The translations under genes were made by a program, and so were the position numbers. Source: an uncultured Draconibacterium sp. (GTDB lineage: Bacteria > Bacteroidota > Bacteroidia > Bacteroidales > Prolixibacteraceae). From it: a stretch of 64,000 nt of DNA. Positions within the stretch are counted from its first letter, which is position 1; each line of letters begins with the position of its first letter. Where the stretch lies: assembly GCF_913060805.1 (NCBI RefSeq), contig NZ_CAJXTC010000021.1:36951-100950 (forward strand). The letters are read 5' to 3'. This document shows, one piece after another, positions 51,363 to 60,783 of this stretch. The notes under the pieces were generated by a model. The model had not been told where the DNA came from. It ran no database searches and saw nothing but the letters and a program-made list of their open reading frames with translations.

Positions 51363-54302
51363 TTATGCTTTTTTGTTTCTTACTTTAGTTAAATATCCTA
51401 CCGATGGCAGGGTGTGCAATTCTTCCAGCAAATGGTAATTGCGCTCGTTTTTAAACAGCTTGTTGATTTTGCTGTTCTCATCGTTCAGATCGCCAAATAC
51501 CAGAGCATCGGCCGGGCACGACTGAACGCATGCCGGTTGAACTTCACCATCCTTTAACATTCTGCCGGCAACTTTAGCCTCCGCTTTTTTCTCCTGAATA
51601 CGCTGCACACAGAACGAGCATTTTTCAACCACACCTCGCGAACGAACGGTAACATCAGGGTTAAGAACCATACGTCCCAGATCGCTGTTTGATGCAAAAT
51701 CGAACTCCGGATTTTGAACGTACTGGAACCAGTTAAAACGACGCACTTTGTACGGGCAGTTGTTCACGCAATATTTGGTTCCTACGCAACGGTTGTAAGC
51801 CATTTGGTTCAATCCCTCCTCGCTGTGTGGCGTGGCCGAAACCGGACAAACATTTTCGCACGGTGCATTATCGCAATGCTGACACATTACCGGTTGATGA
51901 TACACATCCGGATTTTCTGCATCGTTCGAGAAATAGCGGTCAACACGAATCCAGTGCATGATTCGGCGGTTGCGCACTTGTTCTTTTCCGATTACCTGCA
52001 CGTTGTTTTCGGCCTGGCACGAGATGGAACAGTTTCCACATCCCACACAACTTCCCAGATCGACTGCCATTGCCCAATGGTGACCTTTAAATTCCTGTTC
52101 GGGATACATCGAAACGTGGTGTTCCAGATGCTCCTTGCGGATTTCATTGCCCGAAGCCGGATCAAGTTGCCATTTATCGAAATTGGTTTCACGGACTATT
52201 GGCCGGCCTTCCATTGAATGGTGTGTTTGCGACAGCGCCAGTTCGAAAGTTTTTGTTGTGGTCTGCACATCGGCACCACTAAGCCAAAGTTGTTTGGCAT
52301 TGTTTTGTATCGATGCCAGTGCATACATATTTTTACCAACACCGTCGCCAACTTTTCCAGCAACTTCGCGGCCATAACCTAATGCAACAGAAATGGTGTC
52401 AGGTGCTTGTCCGGGCTGGACAAAAACCGGCATTTCAATTCCGTTTATGGTGATCACCGATTCATTCTGAACGCCATTTTCTTCAGCCCATTTTACCGGA
52501 ACCGCAGCAAAATTATCCCAGCTGATCTTTGCAACGGGATCGGGCAATTCCTGCAGCCACGGGTTGTTGGCAGAACTTCCGTCTTTCAAAGCCACACTCT
52601 GATAGAAAACAATTTCCCATCCCTGTGATTCAGCACCGCCGAGTTGTAAGGCATCTTCTAATCCATTTTCACTATACACCGGTGCTTCGGCAGTTATCTC
52701 TGTTTCGAAAACACCTTTTTGCAAGGCATCGTTCCAGAATAATCGGGAATCAGAATATTTTGATTGCAAGCCGGTGAAGCTCTCTTCCCAGTTTGTTTTT
52801 AAAAATTCGTAATAGTTGGGCTGCTCTTCGCCCGCCCATTTTAGCAGGGTTTCCTGCCCCTGCCGACTATCAAAAAGTTTTGATATCGTAGGTTGCGACA
52901 AGCTGTAAAGTCCTGTTTTTGGCTCGGCGTCGTTCCACGCTTCAAGGTAGTGTGGGGTAGGGCACACCCAATGACAAGCGGCTGTTGTTTCGTCTTTTCT
53001 GTCGGAAAACGAAACTGAAAGCTCGGCTCCTGAAATCAGCTCTTTTAGTTCTTGACCTTTTGGATGATTGTAAACCGGATTAACTCCCCAGCAAAGCACT
53101 CCGGCAATTTCTTTATTTTTTAATCCGGCAATTACTTTTTCAAAATTGGCATCAATTGCCTGATGAGTATTTAATGGCCGGTCGAACAAAATCGTTGAAC
53201 CGTAATTTCCCAAAAGATTATTGATGGCGTTTACGATCAATTGGATATTTAAATCGTTGCTCCCCGAAATTACCAGCGATTTTCCTTCGTTTGCCAGCAG
53301 ATCTTCAGCCAATCCTGTTACATCAACCGGGCTGCCTGGAGCTGCAATGGTCATAAAACCTTTTGCCTGCATTAACTGGTAATACAGCGCTGTTAAAATC
53401 GTCTTTTCTTCCGATGGTTTTATGGGGACTCGCACGTCGGCATTTGAACCTGTCAAAGTCATTCCCGACTCGAACTGGTAATGACGGCTCATTTCATCGC
53501 CTTTATCCAGTACTTTTCTGCCAGCTGCATAACCTTTTGTATATTCTGTTGACGAAAGCCAGGTGCCTAAAAAGTCGGCTCCAAAACTGGCAATTACTTG
53601 TGCACGTTCGAAACGGTAGTCAGGAATCAATGCCGTACCAAAGCTCTGTTGGTTGGCCTCCAAAATTCCACTTGCCGAAACCGCATCGTATTTTACCCAC
53701 TCAACATTGGGGTATTTTTCCTGAAAGCTTGCAATTACTTTTTTTGTTGTTGGCGAAATTATACTTGATGTGAGCAAGACAACTTTTTGATTGTCAGTAT
53801 TTAACTGCTCTAACTTTTTTGTGATGTAGCTGTCAACTTCTTCCCAGTTGGTTGCTTCGCCTCTTTTTAGTGGTGTTTTAAAACGGGCATCATCATACAA
53901 ATCAAGAACCGATGCCTGAACGCGTGCAGAAGTTCCTTTTTGCGAAACAGGTGACAGATCGTTGCCTTCAATTTTAATGGGGCGGCCGTCGCGCACTTTC
54001 ACCAAAACACTGCAATATTCGTTGGCTTCAAAATAACTTGAGGCGTAATAATTGGCCATTCCGGGTGTAACTTCTTCCGGTTTTACCAGGTATGGAATCG
54101 CTTTATCGACCGGCCGTTTACAGCTGGCAACAACCGCTGCGGTTGCAACGCTAAATCCAAAAACCTTCAGAAAATCGCGACGCGATGAGCCGGAAGCCTT
54201 TTTTATTACGGCACGTTTGGCGTCCAGCTCCAGTTTAATCTCGTTTTGCTTAAACTCTGCCGGATTATTTAACTCGTCTAAACTTCTCCAATATTTTGTC
54301 AT
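51363..54302 (-). CDS. actB: Alternative complex III iron-sulfur subunit ActB (molybdopterin-type/Fe-S fusion)
   Basis: 979 residues. A Tat-like signal lies unusually far in, at about 40-61 (SSRRDFLKVFGFSVATAAVV, ending with Cys61 in a lipobox-like ASC). Residues about 70-740 are a molybdopterin-oxidoreductase-like domain that, as in the family, keeps no Mo cofactor. The C-terminal part has four cysteine clusters: CVGCGNCSISC, CQHCDNAPCENVCP, CVGTKYCVNNCP and CSFCVQRI with CVQSCPADA, for [4Fe-4S] and one [3Fe-4S] cluster. Electrons pass from quinol to the cytochromes. Second gene of the operon, 32 nt after actA. Confidence 0.96.
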   Translation of the reverse strand: MTKYWRSLDELNNPAEFKQNEIKLELDAKRAVIKKASGSSRRDFLKVFGFSVATAAVVASCKRPVDKAIPYLVKPEEVTPGMANYYASSYFEANEYCSVLVKVRDGRPIKIEGNDLSPVSQKGTSARVQASVLDLYDDARFKTPLKRGEATNWEEVDSYITKKLEQLNTDNQKVVLLTSSIISPTTKKVIASFQEKYPNVEWVKYDAVSASGILEANQQSFGTALIPDYRFERAQVIASFGADFLGTWLSSTEYTKGYAAGRKVLDKGDEMSRHYQFESGMTLTGSNADVRVPIKPSEEKTILTALYYQLMQAKGFMTIAAPGSPVDVTGLAEDLLANEGKSLVISGSNDLNIQLIVNAINNLLGNYGSTILFDRPLNTHQAIDANFEKVIAGLKNKEIAGVLCWGVNPVYNHPKGQELKELISGAELSVSFSDRKDETTAACHWVCPTPHYLEAWNDAEPKTGLYSLSQPTISKLFDSRQGQETLLKWAGEEQPNYYEFLKTNWEESFTGLQSKYSDSRLFWNDALQKGVFETEITAEAPVYSENGLEDALQLGGAESQGWEIVFYQSVALKDGSSANNPWLQELPDPVAKISWDNFAAVPVKWAEENGVQNESVITINGIEMPVFVQPGQAPDTISVALGYGREVAGKVGDGVGKNMYALASIQNNAKQLWLSGADVQTTTKTFELALSQTHHSMEGRPIVRETNFDKWQLDPASGNEIRKEHLEHHVSMYPEQEFKGHHWAMAVDLGSCVGCGNCSISCQAENNVQVIGKEQVRNRRIMHWIRVDRYFSNDAENPDVYHQPVMCQHCDNAPCENVCPVSATPHSEEGLNQMAYNRCVGTKYCVNNCPYKVRRFNWFQYVQNPEFDFASNSDLGRMVLNPDVTVRSRGVVEKCSFCVQRIQEKKAEAKVAGRMLKDGEVQPACVQSCPADALVFGDLNDENSKINKLFKNERNYHLLEELHTLPSVGYLTKVRNKKA

Positions 54303-54334
54303 AGTTTGTTTGATTCTGCTTTAAACTTGAAAAA

Positions 54335-55465
54335 TTAATAGTGGCAGCGCATACAATCATTGGCGCCAATATCAACTGCTTTTACCGAGTCGATCGCACC
54401 GGATTTCATCTCTTCGTGCAATTTCACGTAATGTTCGTAATAGCCATTATTGCCAAAATCCACTTCGGTATCGCGGTGGCAGTTAACGCACCAGCCCATC
54501 GACAGGTCGCTGTGTTGCTCCATAATATCCATTTCTTCAACCGGACCGTGACATTGCATACAGTCGAGTTTTCCGGAGCCAACGTGCACCGCATGACTAA
54601 AATAAACATGATCAGGCAGGTTGTGAATCCGTTTCCATTCGATTGAATGACCATTTTCTGCGGCATCAACTACTTTGGCAATCTCAAATTTGCCGCTGTT
54701 TGTTCCTTCGCGAATCAGAATGTGGCAGTTCATACAAAGGTTTGTGGCAGGAATCCCCGCCGATTTACTTTGTTCTACCGTTGTATGGCAATACATACAA
54801 TCGATTCCGTTTTCGCCGACATGAACTTTATGCGAAAATTTTATGGGTTGATCGGGCGCATAATTTTCCTGGCGGCCCAATTTAATAGCATCGGTAACAA
54901 TCATTTTTACCTGCCAGCCAAAAGCGCCAAGCAATATTATCAGAGGAATGAATTTCAGTTTAATTTTTCGGATGAAGATCAACTCAACAACTGCCCAGGT
55001 GATTAACAATCCTAAAAACAGGAACAGAATGAGGTTGTAGTGCGTTGGTTTTGCCGGAGGAACCCCGGTGTGCGCCAAATTGTCGAGATAAATTTTTACT
55101 GTTTGCAGATCTTCTTCTGAAATATCGAAATTAACATGCGAAGCTTCCATTTTTACACCAACCGGATTCATTACCGAGGCTTGAAACGATTCAAAATCCT
55201 TGTCTACGAATTTTACTGCAATATCCATTGCCGAAGGATTCCAGTTCAGCGTGTCGACCCGGTTCAAATTATGACAGGAAACACACGACGAATACTCACG
55301 ATCGAAGGGCAATAAACCTTTGAAAAAACGTTCGCCGCGTTTTACATCTTCGTGCGAATGTCCATCGGTTACAACTGATTCGGAAGAATCGGCATACAAA
55401 TTAGTGGATAGCAAAATACAGGTAACAAAAGCGAACAGGGATATGAAAATTTGCGTTTTTTTCAT
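54335..55465 (-). CDS. actA: Alternative complex III multiheme cytochrome ActA
   Basis: 376 residues from ATG 55465, which is preceded by the strongest ribosome binding site in the window (GGGGAGG, 4 nt before). ATG 55495 would be outside that site. After a signal peptide (1-24), there are six CxxCH heme sites: 61, 223, 244, 302, 326 and 371. The first belongs to an N-terminal monoheme-like segment; two membrane helices (about 145-165 and 172-187) separate it from the pentaheme part. ActA relays electrons to ActE and starts the act operon. Confidence 0.94.
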   Translation of the reverse strand: MKKTQIFISLFAFVTCILLSTNLYADSSESVVTDGHSHEDVKRGERFFKGLLPFDREYSSCVSCHNLNRVDTLNWNPSAMDIAVKFVDKDFESFQASVMNPVGVKMEASHVNFDISEEDLQTVKIYLDNLAHTGVPPAKPTHYNLILFLFLGLLITWAVVELIFIRKIKLKFIPLIILLGAFGWQVKMIVTDAIKLGRQENYAPDQPIKFSHKVHVGENGIDCMYCHTTVEQSKSAGIPATNLCMNCHILIREGTNSGKFEIAKVVDAAENGHSIEWKRIHNLPDHVYFSHAVHVGSGKLDCMQCHGPVEEMDIMEQHSDLSMGWCVNCHRDTEVDFGNNGYYEHYVKLHEEMKSGAIDSVKAVDIGANDCMRCHY

Positions 55466-55685
55466 GAAACCTCCCCAAAAGAAGTGTTCTCTCATTCTGT
55501 TAAGTTTAGTATTAAAATAAAGGCCTTTTTATCTAGACTTAACCTATTAACAATAAAAAGACCTTAAGGTTCTAAAAGAATTAGATTTTTTACGTTAAAT
55601 AGCTGAGAATGTTTGGGAAATGCGATTGGTTACATTTATGGAAAATGATTTTTCCATTTCTAATATCGATAAGGTGCGGGATTTT

Positions 55686-56816
55686 TCAGCCTTTCGATTT
55701 CTCTTTTTCGAGGTGTTCGGTAAGCTTTTTCACCAGTTTCATGTTCTCGAAAAATTCGGCTGCAATTACCCTAAGAATCGTGTAAACAGGAATAGCCAGG
55801 ATCATTCCGATAATTCCGGCCATACTTCCGGCGGCCATAATTACAAGGAAAATTTCGAGCGGGTGTGCTTTTACGCTGCTGGAATAAATAAGTGGCTGAA
55901 AAAGAACATTGTCGATTACCTGAACGGAAAGAAAAACTACGGTCATCCATCCTAAAGTTGGCAAAACTTCGTTCATAAAATCGAGATTAATATGTAAAGC
56001 TGCCCCAATTAGTAAGCCGAGTGCTGCACCCATCCACGGGCCGAGATAGGGAATAACGTTGAACATTCCGCAGAACAAACCGATTACAACCGCGTGGTTA
56101 AACTCGATGCCAACAATGGTGAGGCCAATGGTATCGAGCAGCATTACCATAAAAACTTCGAAAAGTAAGCCGATAAAATAGCGTCGTAATAAGTAAGAAA
56201 TGGAATCGAGAATATGGGCAACTTTTTCTTCCAAATGGGTAGGCACCAGTAGTATGATGAAAGTGCGGAACATCGTTTCTTCTTTCAAAAAGAAAAAGGT
56301 GATAAACGAAACGGAAAAGAAACCGATTAGCAGCTCACCAACTGTTCCGGCAACCAGCCCAAACCAATTCGATACCTGCGAAAAATCAATTTCAGCGCCC
56401 AGGCTTTCTGTTACAATATCCATAAAGTTTTTCGATTCGATGCTCACCGTGTCTTTGCCAAAAAAGTGAATGAGATTCAGCAAAGGATCTTCAATGGAAT
56501 CGAGAACGAGGGTGAAATCAATTTGCGAAAGGGTTTCTACTTCGCTGAGCAAGAGTGGAATAATGAACCTGAAAAAAGAAATAAAAACGATCCATAAACT
56601 GACGAGCGTTGCAAAAGCAGCCAGCCCTTTGGGGATTTTAAAACGTTTGTATTTTATTTTTGTCAGCCAGCGGGTGAGTGGGCGGCCAATAAACGATAGC
56701 ACCACCGAAATAAGAATGTAGGTGACAATGGCACTAAAATACCACAACAGAAAAATGATAAAAAGAAGTCCGACAATAAAAAGTGTATTGCGTGTCCAGC
56801 CTTTAAGTTGAATCAT
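55686..56816 (-). CDS. AI-2E family transporter (PerM-like)
   Basis: 376 residues with about eight membrane helices. Family features: FLLWYFSAIVTYILISVVLSFIGRPLTRWL at the N-terminus and the C-terminal FGMFNVIPYLGPWMGAALGLLIG and DNVLFQPLIYSSSVKAHPLEIFLVIMAAGSMAGIIGMILAIPVY. Members export small metabolites or ions; autoinducer-2 export is known for one, not assumed here. It is alone on its strand, beside the act operon. Confidence 0.9.
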   Translation of the reverse strand: MIQLKGWTRNTLFIVGLLFIIFLLWYFSAIVTYILISVVLSFIGRPLTRWLTKIKYKRFKIPKGLAAFATLVSLWIVFISFFRFIIPLLLSEVETLSQIDFTLVLDSIEDPLLNLIHFFGKDTVSIESKNFMDIVTESLGAEIDFSQVSNWFGLVAGTVGELLIGFFSVSFITFFFLKEETMFRTFIILLVPTHLEEKVAHILDSISYLLRRYFIGLLFEVFMVMLLDTIGLTIVGIEFNHAVVIGLFCGMFNVIPYLGPWMGAALGLLIGAALHINLDFMNEVLPTLGWMTVVFLSVQVIDNVLFQPLIYSSSVKAHPLEIFLVIMAAGSMAGIIGMILAIPVYTILRVIAAEFFENMKLVKKLTEHLEKEKSKG

Positions 56817-56869
56817 TTTTGATCGTTTTTAACAAATATAACCAAATTTAGGATGAACGAAATAGTTTG

Positions 56870-58420
56870 TCATTTAGATTGAGAAGCCAGAAAATGCAAA
56901 TACCATTGAACGATGTACGCATTAAACGAATGTGGTTTAAGCGGATGTTTCATTTTTATGTTTTGCCGCAATTGATCGGTTATTTCGCGGTAAAAAATTC
57001 CGTCGTTCATGGGGTAATACAAGGTTTTTAAGTGATGTGGTGCTGCTTTAATAATCCCGTTTTTTAGCCTCTGGAGTTTTGAGTTTTCCTGATCTGCAAT
57101 TTGCTTTAAATCAAAATCAACTCCGTGTTTTTTGAAAAAATGATCTTCGAGCGTTTGGTTGTAAAGTTGCTCACGGTTTTTGTTTCGGGCATTTATACCG
57201 GCAAAAAACTGAGGGCTTTCTTTATCAAACAGTGGCATTAAAACATCAACTCCGAAAAAGGAATAAACCTGGTTGGAGTTGCTGATAAACTTACACTGCC
57301 GCTCCTGTAAATCCCAAAATTCGTAGGCTTCAGCCGGAGAGATATTTTTCTGTTTTAAAAGATTTTCTTCGAGGATTTCCTGCAGGGTTGCTTTAAATTC
57401 AGGTTTTGCCGGAAGTGAAGTTCCCAATGTTTTTATCAAGGCAGTTCCCAGTTCCGATACTTCCAGATTGAGGATTGAATTATTAAGGTGGGCGCCTCGT
57501 AAAAAATCGCCGGGATGACCGGGCAGCGCCACCGTATTTTCGTCGATGAGCTTTTGTTCTTTCAGCAATTTTATGGAAAAGTAATCCTGCAAATACGGCA
57601 TCGACGAGTAGTGCCCCGCGTAATTTGCATAGTTGGTAAATGTCGGGTCGCTTTTAAAATTATTAATCAACTCTTCGTTGTACTCAATAAACCGGTACTT
57701 AAATCCAAGCTTTTCGGCCACCTTTTGGGCAGTCTGTTTTTCGCTATTATTTTTTCTTCCCCATGTGGCACATAGCACATTTTTGTGACCGAACTCTGCC
57801 AGTAGACAAGCCAGTAAACGCGAGTCGTAGCCACGTGTAAGCGGCAGTAATATTTGTTTGTTTTTTATTTGCTTGTAGTACTTTTCAAAAACGGTTCGGA
57901 AATGAGTTGCAATATATTTTGTAGTGCGTTCTGCAATTGGTTTTTGTTGAAGTTGAAATGCAAAATCAGAATTTATTTCCTCCGAATTATTTTTGAACCT
58001 AATAATTTCGCCAGGTTGAATTTGTGCGATGGTTTTGTGCAGTGTCTGTTGAAAAGGCGTTACGCCAAATTGCAAAAAATAAGAGGATGCAAATGCATCA
58101 ATTTCTTCGTCAGCCTTTATTTGCTGTAATTTTTCGGGTTGGTCGCTGATGAAAAAATTATCCTTGTCTATTTTATAGAATAACGGAAAACTCCAGGTGT
58201 GACAACACGTGCCCCAGGTTTCATTTTCGTTGTTTACAACGATAGAGAATTGTCCGTTCAATCGGGAAATAAAATCTTTAAATTGCCTAAAATTAGCGGT
58301 GTGTTTTTGTGTTTGTGCTGCAAAATCCTGTCCATCAAAATATTCTTCGCCCAGCCAGGCAAAGCCGGTAACACTGACATTTTTTTCTGTCGTCCAACTA
58401 TATTTTTTGAGATACAACAT
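56870..58420 (-). CDS. Asparagine synthase-related protein lacking the glutaminase Cys
   Basis: 516 residues. It starts with a Leu instead of the Cys2 nucleophile of AsnB, so the N-terminal part (to about 150, an Ntn-like fold with LNGQFSIVVNNENETW) should not hydrolyse glutamine. The synthetase PP-loop reads LPLTRGYDSRLLACLL in place of LPLSGGLDS, with Asp and Ser kept. Such proteins modify sugar polymers or peptides with ammonia or another donor. The ATG lies 2 nt after the stop of the flippase gene, and the pair looks like a surface-polysaccharide fragment. Confidence 0.8.
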   Translation of the reverse strand: MLYLKKYSWTTEKNVSVTGFAWLGEEYFDGQDFAAQTQKHTANFRQFKDFISRLNGQFSIVVNNENETWGTCCHTWSFPLFYKIDKDNFFISDQPEKLQQIKADEEIDAFASSYFLQFGVTPFQQTLHKTIAQIQPGEIIRFKNNSEEINSDFAFQLQQKPIAERTTKYIATHFRTVFEKYYKQIKNKQILLPLTRGYDSRLLACLLAEFGHKNVLCATWGRKNNSEKQTAQKVAEKLGFKYRFIEYNEELINNFKSDPTFTNYANYAGHYSSMPYLQDYFSIKLLKEQKLIDENTVALPGHPGDFLRGAHLNNSILNLEVSELGTALIKTLGTSLPAKPEFKATLQEILEENLLKQKNISPAEAYEFWDLQERQCKFISNSNQVYSFFGVDVLMPLFDKESPQFFAGINARNKNREQLYNQTLEDHFFKKHGVDFDLKQIADQENSKLQRLKNGIIKAAPHHLKTLYYPMNDGIFYREITDQLRQNIKMKHPLKPHSFNAYIVQWYLHFLASQSK

Positions 58421-58422
58421 TC

Positions 58423-59769
58423 TTACAACCAGATTTTAAGCAGTGCAATTGGAATGATCAAAAGTACCATTTTTAAAAAGTAAACTCCCGCCTGTTTCAA
58501 ATTTACGCCTGCCAAAAACAAGGAGTAAATCGTTAAAAACGCGAAAAATACCACCCCCGACAAACTATACAAAATTAGGGTGGAAACAACATCTTTTAAG
58601 ATCAATCCTCCAACCAGTAAACTGGCAATGCGGGCAATGAGCAAAAATATGTTGTACCACATCGATACGTTTTGTTTTTCCTTAACGATCAGGATTGCCG
58701 AAAGCGGCGAACCCAGCATTACAAAATAAAGCCAGGGCGCAATAAACTGGGCCAGGTAACCAGAGAATGCCCATTCTTCTCCAAAAAATATGATGAAAAG
58801 TTGTTGCCCCCAAAAACCAAGTATGGCAAATGGAATGATGCCAAGCAAAACTTGTTTTCGGAAAAGGGAGTAGGTAAGTTCTTTTAATTTGGCAGGTGTT
58901 TGTTCGAGCGTTTTTGCATTTTGGATATAAACGCTGGAAATGGAAATGCTTAGCAACTGAACCGGCACACTGATGTAGCGGTGCGAAAAAGAATATAGCC
59001 CCAGCATTTTATCGCCAAAAAACGGTTTAAAAAGAAAGACCGGTAGTTGACTGCTTACAAAATTCATCACCTCTGAAAGGATCGAAAATTTCGGAAATTT
59101 AATGTAGCGTTGTGCCAGTGCCTTTTCTTCCATATTAAATTTTCCGAGGCGAAACAAACTTGCTTCCTCAACCCGAAACGAGAATACAAAAAAGGTGAAA
59201 AGCTGAGCGATTACAGCTCCTAAAAATAACCCGGTTGACGGGAAGAGAAAAAATGAGCATTGCAAAACGCCCGTTAAAATCGCTCTCGTTATTTCTAAAA
59301 CCGATAGCCGGTTAAACTGCTTTTTGCTGATGTAAATATTCCGGATCAGTTGAATGGCACTAAAAAAGTAAGCGTAAAACGGAACAAGTAACAAATGTAT
59401 TTTTTCGCTTTCTTCTGGCTGCCAAACCAGGATAGATAAGCCAACTACAGCAAGTGCAATTAAGTTTACGGCAGCATTTATTTTCTGGGCAAAACTCCCG
59501 ATTAATTTCCGTTCGTTTGAGGTCTCAACCAGGATAATTGCTTTTTCGTATTTGCCGGTGGATATGATGGAAAGCACCGAGGCTATTGTAAGGTAAAGTA
59601 CAAAATCGCCAAACTGTTCGGGTGCATACAAACGTGCAATTGCCAGCGCGAATAAAAATGGAACAGCACGGGCCAGCACCATTCCGGTAAACAGCGAAGC
59701 AATGTTTTTATAAAACTCACTTTGGTTAAACCGGCGGATAATATTTCTGAAATAGCTGGAAAGGCTCAT
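58423..59769 (-). CDS. Polysaccharide flippase (Wzx/oligosaccharide translocase family)
   Basis: 448 residues with about twelve membrane helices. Typical features: NIASLFTGMVLARAVPFLFALAIARLYAPEQFGDFVLYLTIAS at the N-terminus and the middle loop FSILSEVMNFVSSQLPVFLFKPFFGDKMLGLYSFSHRY. It would flip lipid-linked oligosaccharides across the inner membrane. It is upstream of and probably co-transcribed with the asparagine-synthase-like gene; no glycosyltransferases or polymerase adjoin, so this is a fragmentary locus. Confidence 0.88.
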   Translation of the reverse strand: MSLSSYFRNIIRRFNQSEFYKNIASLFTGMVLARAVPFLFALAIARLYAPEQFGDFVLYLTIASVLSIISTGKYEKAIILVETSNERKLIGSFAQKINAAVNLIALAVVGLSILVWQPEESEKIHLLLVPFYAYFFSAIQLIRNIYISKKQFNRLSVLEITRAILTGVLQCSFFLFPSTGLFLGAVIAQLFTFFVFSFRVEEASLFRLGKFNMEEKALAQRYIKFPKFSILSEVMNFVSSQLPVFLFKPFFGDKMLGLYSFSHRYISVPVQLLSISISSVYIQNAKTLEQTPAKLKELTYSLFRKQVLLGIIPFAILGFWGQQLFIIFFGEEWAFSGYLAQFIAPWLYFVMLGSPLSAILIVKEKQNVSMWYNIFLLIARIASLLVGGLILKDVVSTLILYSLSGVVFFAFLTIYSLFLAGVNLKQAGVYFLKMVLLIIPIALLKIWL

Positions 59770-59867
59770 GCACTTAAAACGCGGTGTTTTATTTTATGTA
59801 AATATCATAAAAATAATTGCTTTGATTAAGCTTTTTCGCGAAAACAAAGAAATACAGGTGCTTTTTA

Positions 59868-59875
59868 TATTTTTG
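59868..59875 (+). promoter_or_regulatory. Bacteroidota -7 promoter element
   Basis: TATTTTTG fits TAnnTTTG, 32 nt before the ATG of the AlkD-like gene. Confidence 0.45.
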
Positions 59876-59907
59876 TTCGTTGAACAGTAAAACGCAAAGT
59901 AGCAATA

Positions 59908-60612
59908 ATGGATTTTATTCTCGATAATCACGAAACAGAAAAGAAATTTCAGCAGCTGATAAAAGTGATCCGTCTGCGTCAAAGCGGAGAAGTTGCGACA
60001 GCGATGAACGAACGCGGGATTTCCTACAAAATGAATTGGGGAGTTTCCTTGCTCGATTTGCGCGAAATTGCCGAAGCGTACGATGCTGATCATTTGCTGG
60101 CGCTAAAACTTTGGAACAAACAGTGGCGCGAAACCATGATTCTGGCTACCTTAATTGATAACCCGGAAGAGGTAACCGAAGAACAGATGGATTTCTGGAC
60201 AAAAAGTTTCGAGAATATCGAGATTGCCGAACAAGCCTCAACAAATTTGTGGGTGAAAAGCAAATTTGCTTTTGTAAAAGCGCTGGAGTGGTGCCGCGGC
60301 AAAAAACACCTGGTGCGTTTTACCGGAGTTCACCTGATTGGGCGATTGGCAATAGCTGACAAAAAAGCTATCGACGAAATGTTCGAGCCTTTTTTCGACG
60401 AGCTGATTACACTGGCGAAAGACAAAAAATTGTATACGCCAATCTATCGTTCGGTTGTTGGAATGGGAAGCCGCTCGAAAATGCTGAATGAACAGTGTAT
60501 TGAGTTGGCAAAAGAGTTTCAGTTGAGCGAATCGGAAAATGCAGTGAAGCTTGGCGAGAGTTTATTTGAAGAGTTAACCAGTGAGTATTTTCAGGAGCAA
60601 TTTAAGGAATAG
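59908..60612 (+). CDS. DNA alkylation repair-like HEAT-repeat protein
   Basis: 234 residues, all helical, matching the AlkC/AlkD superfamily by pattern: REIAEAYDADHLLALKLWNKQWRETMILATLI, SFENIEIAEQASTNLWVKSKFAFVKALEWC and HLVRFTGVHLIGRLAIADKKAIDEMF. AlkD-type glycosylases excise bulky alkylated purines using Trp/Asp residues; whether this member is active cannot be told, as the catalytic Asp is not unequivocal. It is divergent from the flippase gene. Confidence 0.75.
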   Translation: MDFILDNHETEKKFQQLIKVIRLRQSGEVATAMNERGISYKMNWGVSLLDLREIAEAYDADHLLALKLWNKQWRETMILATLIDNPEEVTEEQMDFWTKSFENIEIAEQASTNLWVKSKFAFVKALEWCRGKKHLVRFTGVHLIGRLAIADKKAIDEMFEPFFDELITLAKDKKLYTPIYRSVVGMGSRSKMLNEQCIELAKEFQLSESENAVKLGESLFEELTSEYFQEQFKE

Positions 60613-60783
60613 CTCACTGGATACTGGATCCTTGATACTCGCAACTTGTGTCTTGCAATTTTGACTAATTAACTTTCTTTAACTGCAAAGCTGTCATGCC
60701 GAAACTTCATGGCAGGTTCTTTGTTATCATTGTCACGACTCAGTAAAACAATAAACTGAGCACTGAACGTTTAATTGAATAAA

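Noticed and set aside
60613..60783. Short repeats (ACTGGAT twice) and a 6-bp hairpin before the Bax-inhibitor gene
   Set aside because: Too short and imperfect to support a defined element.
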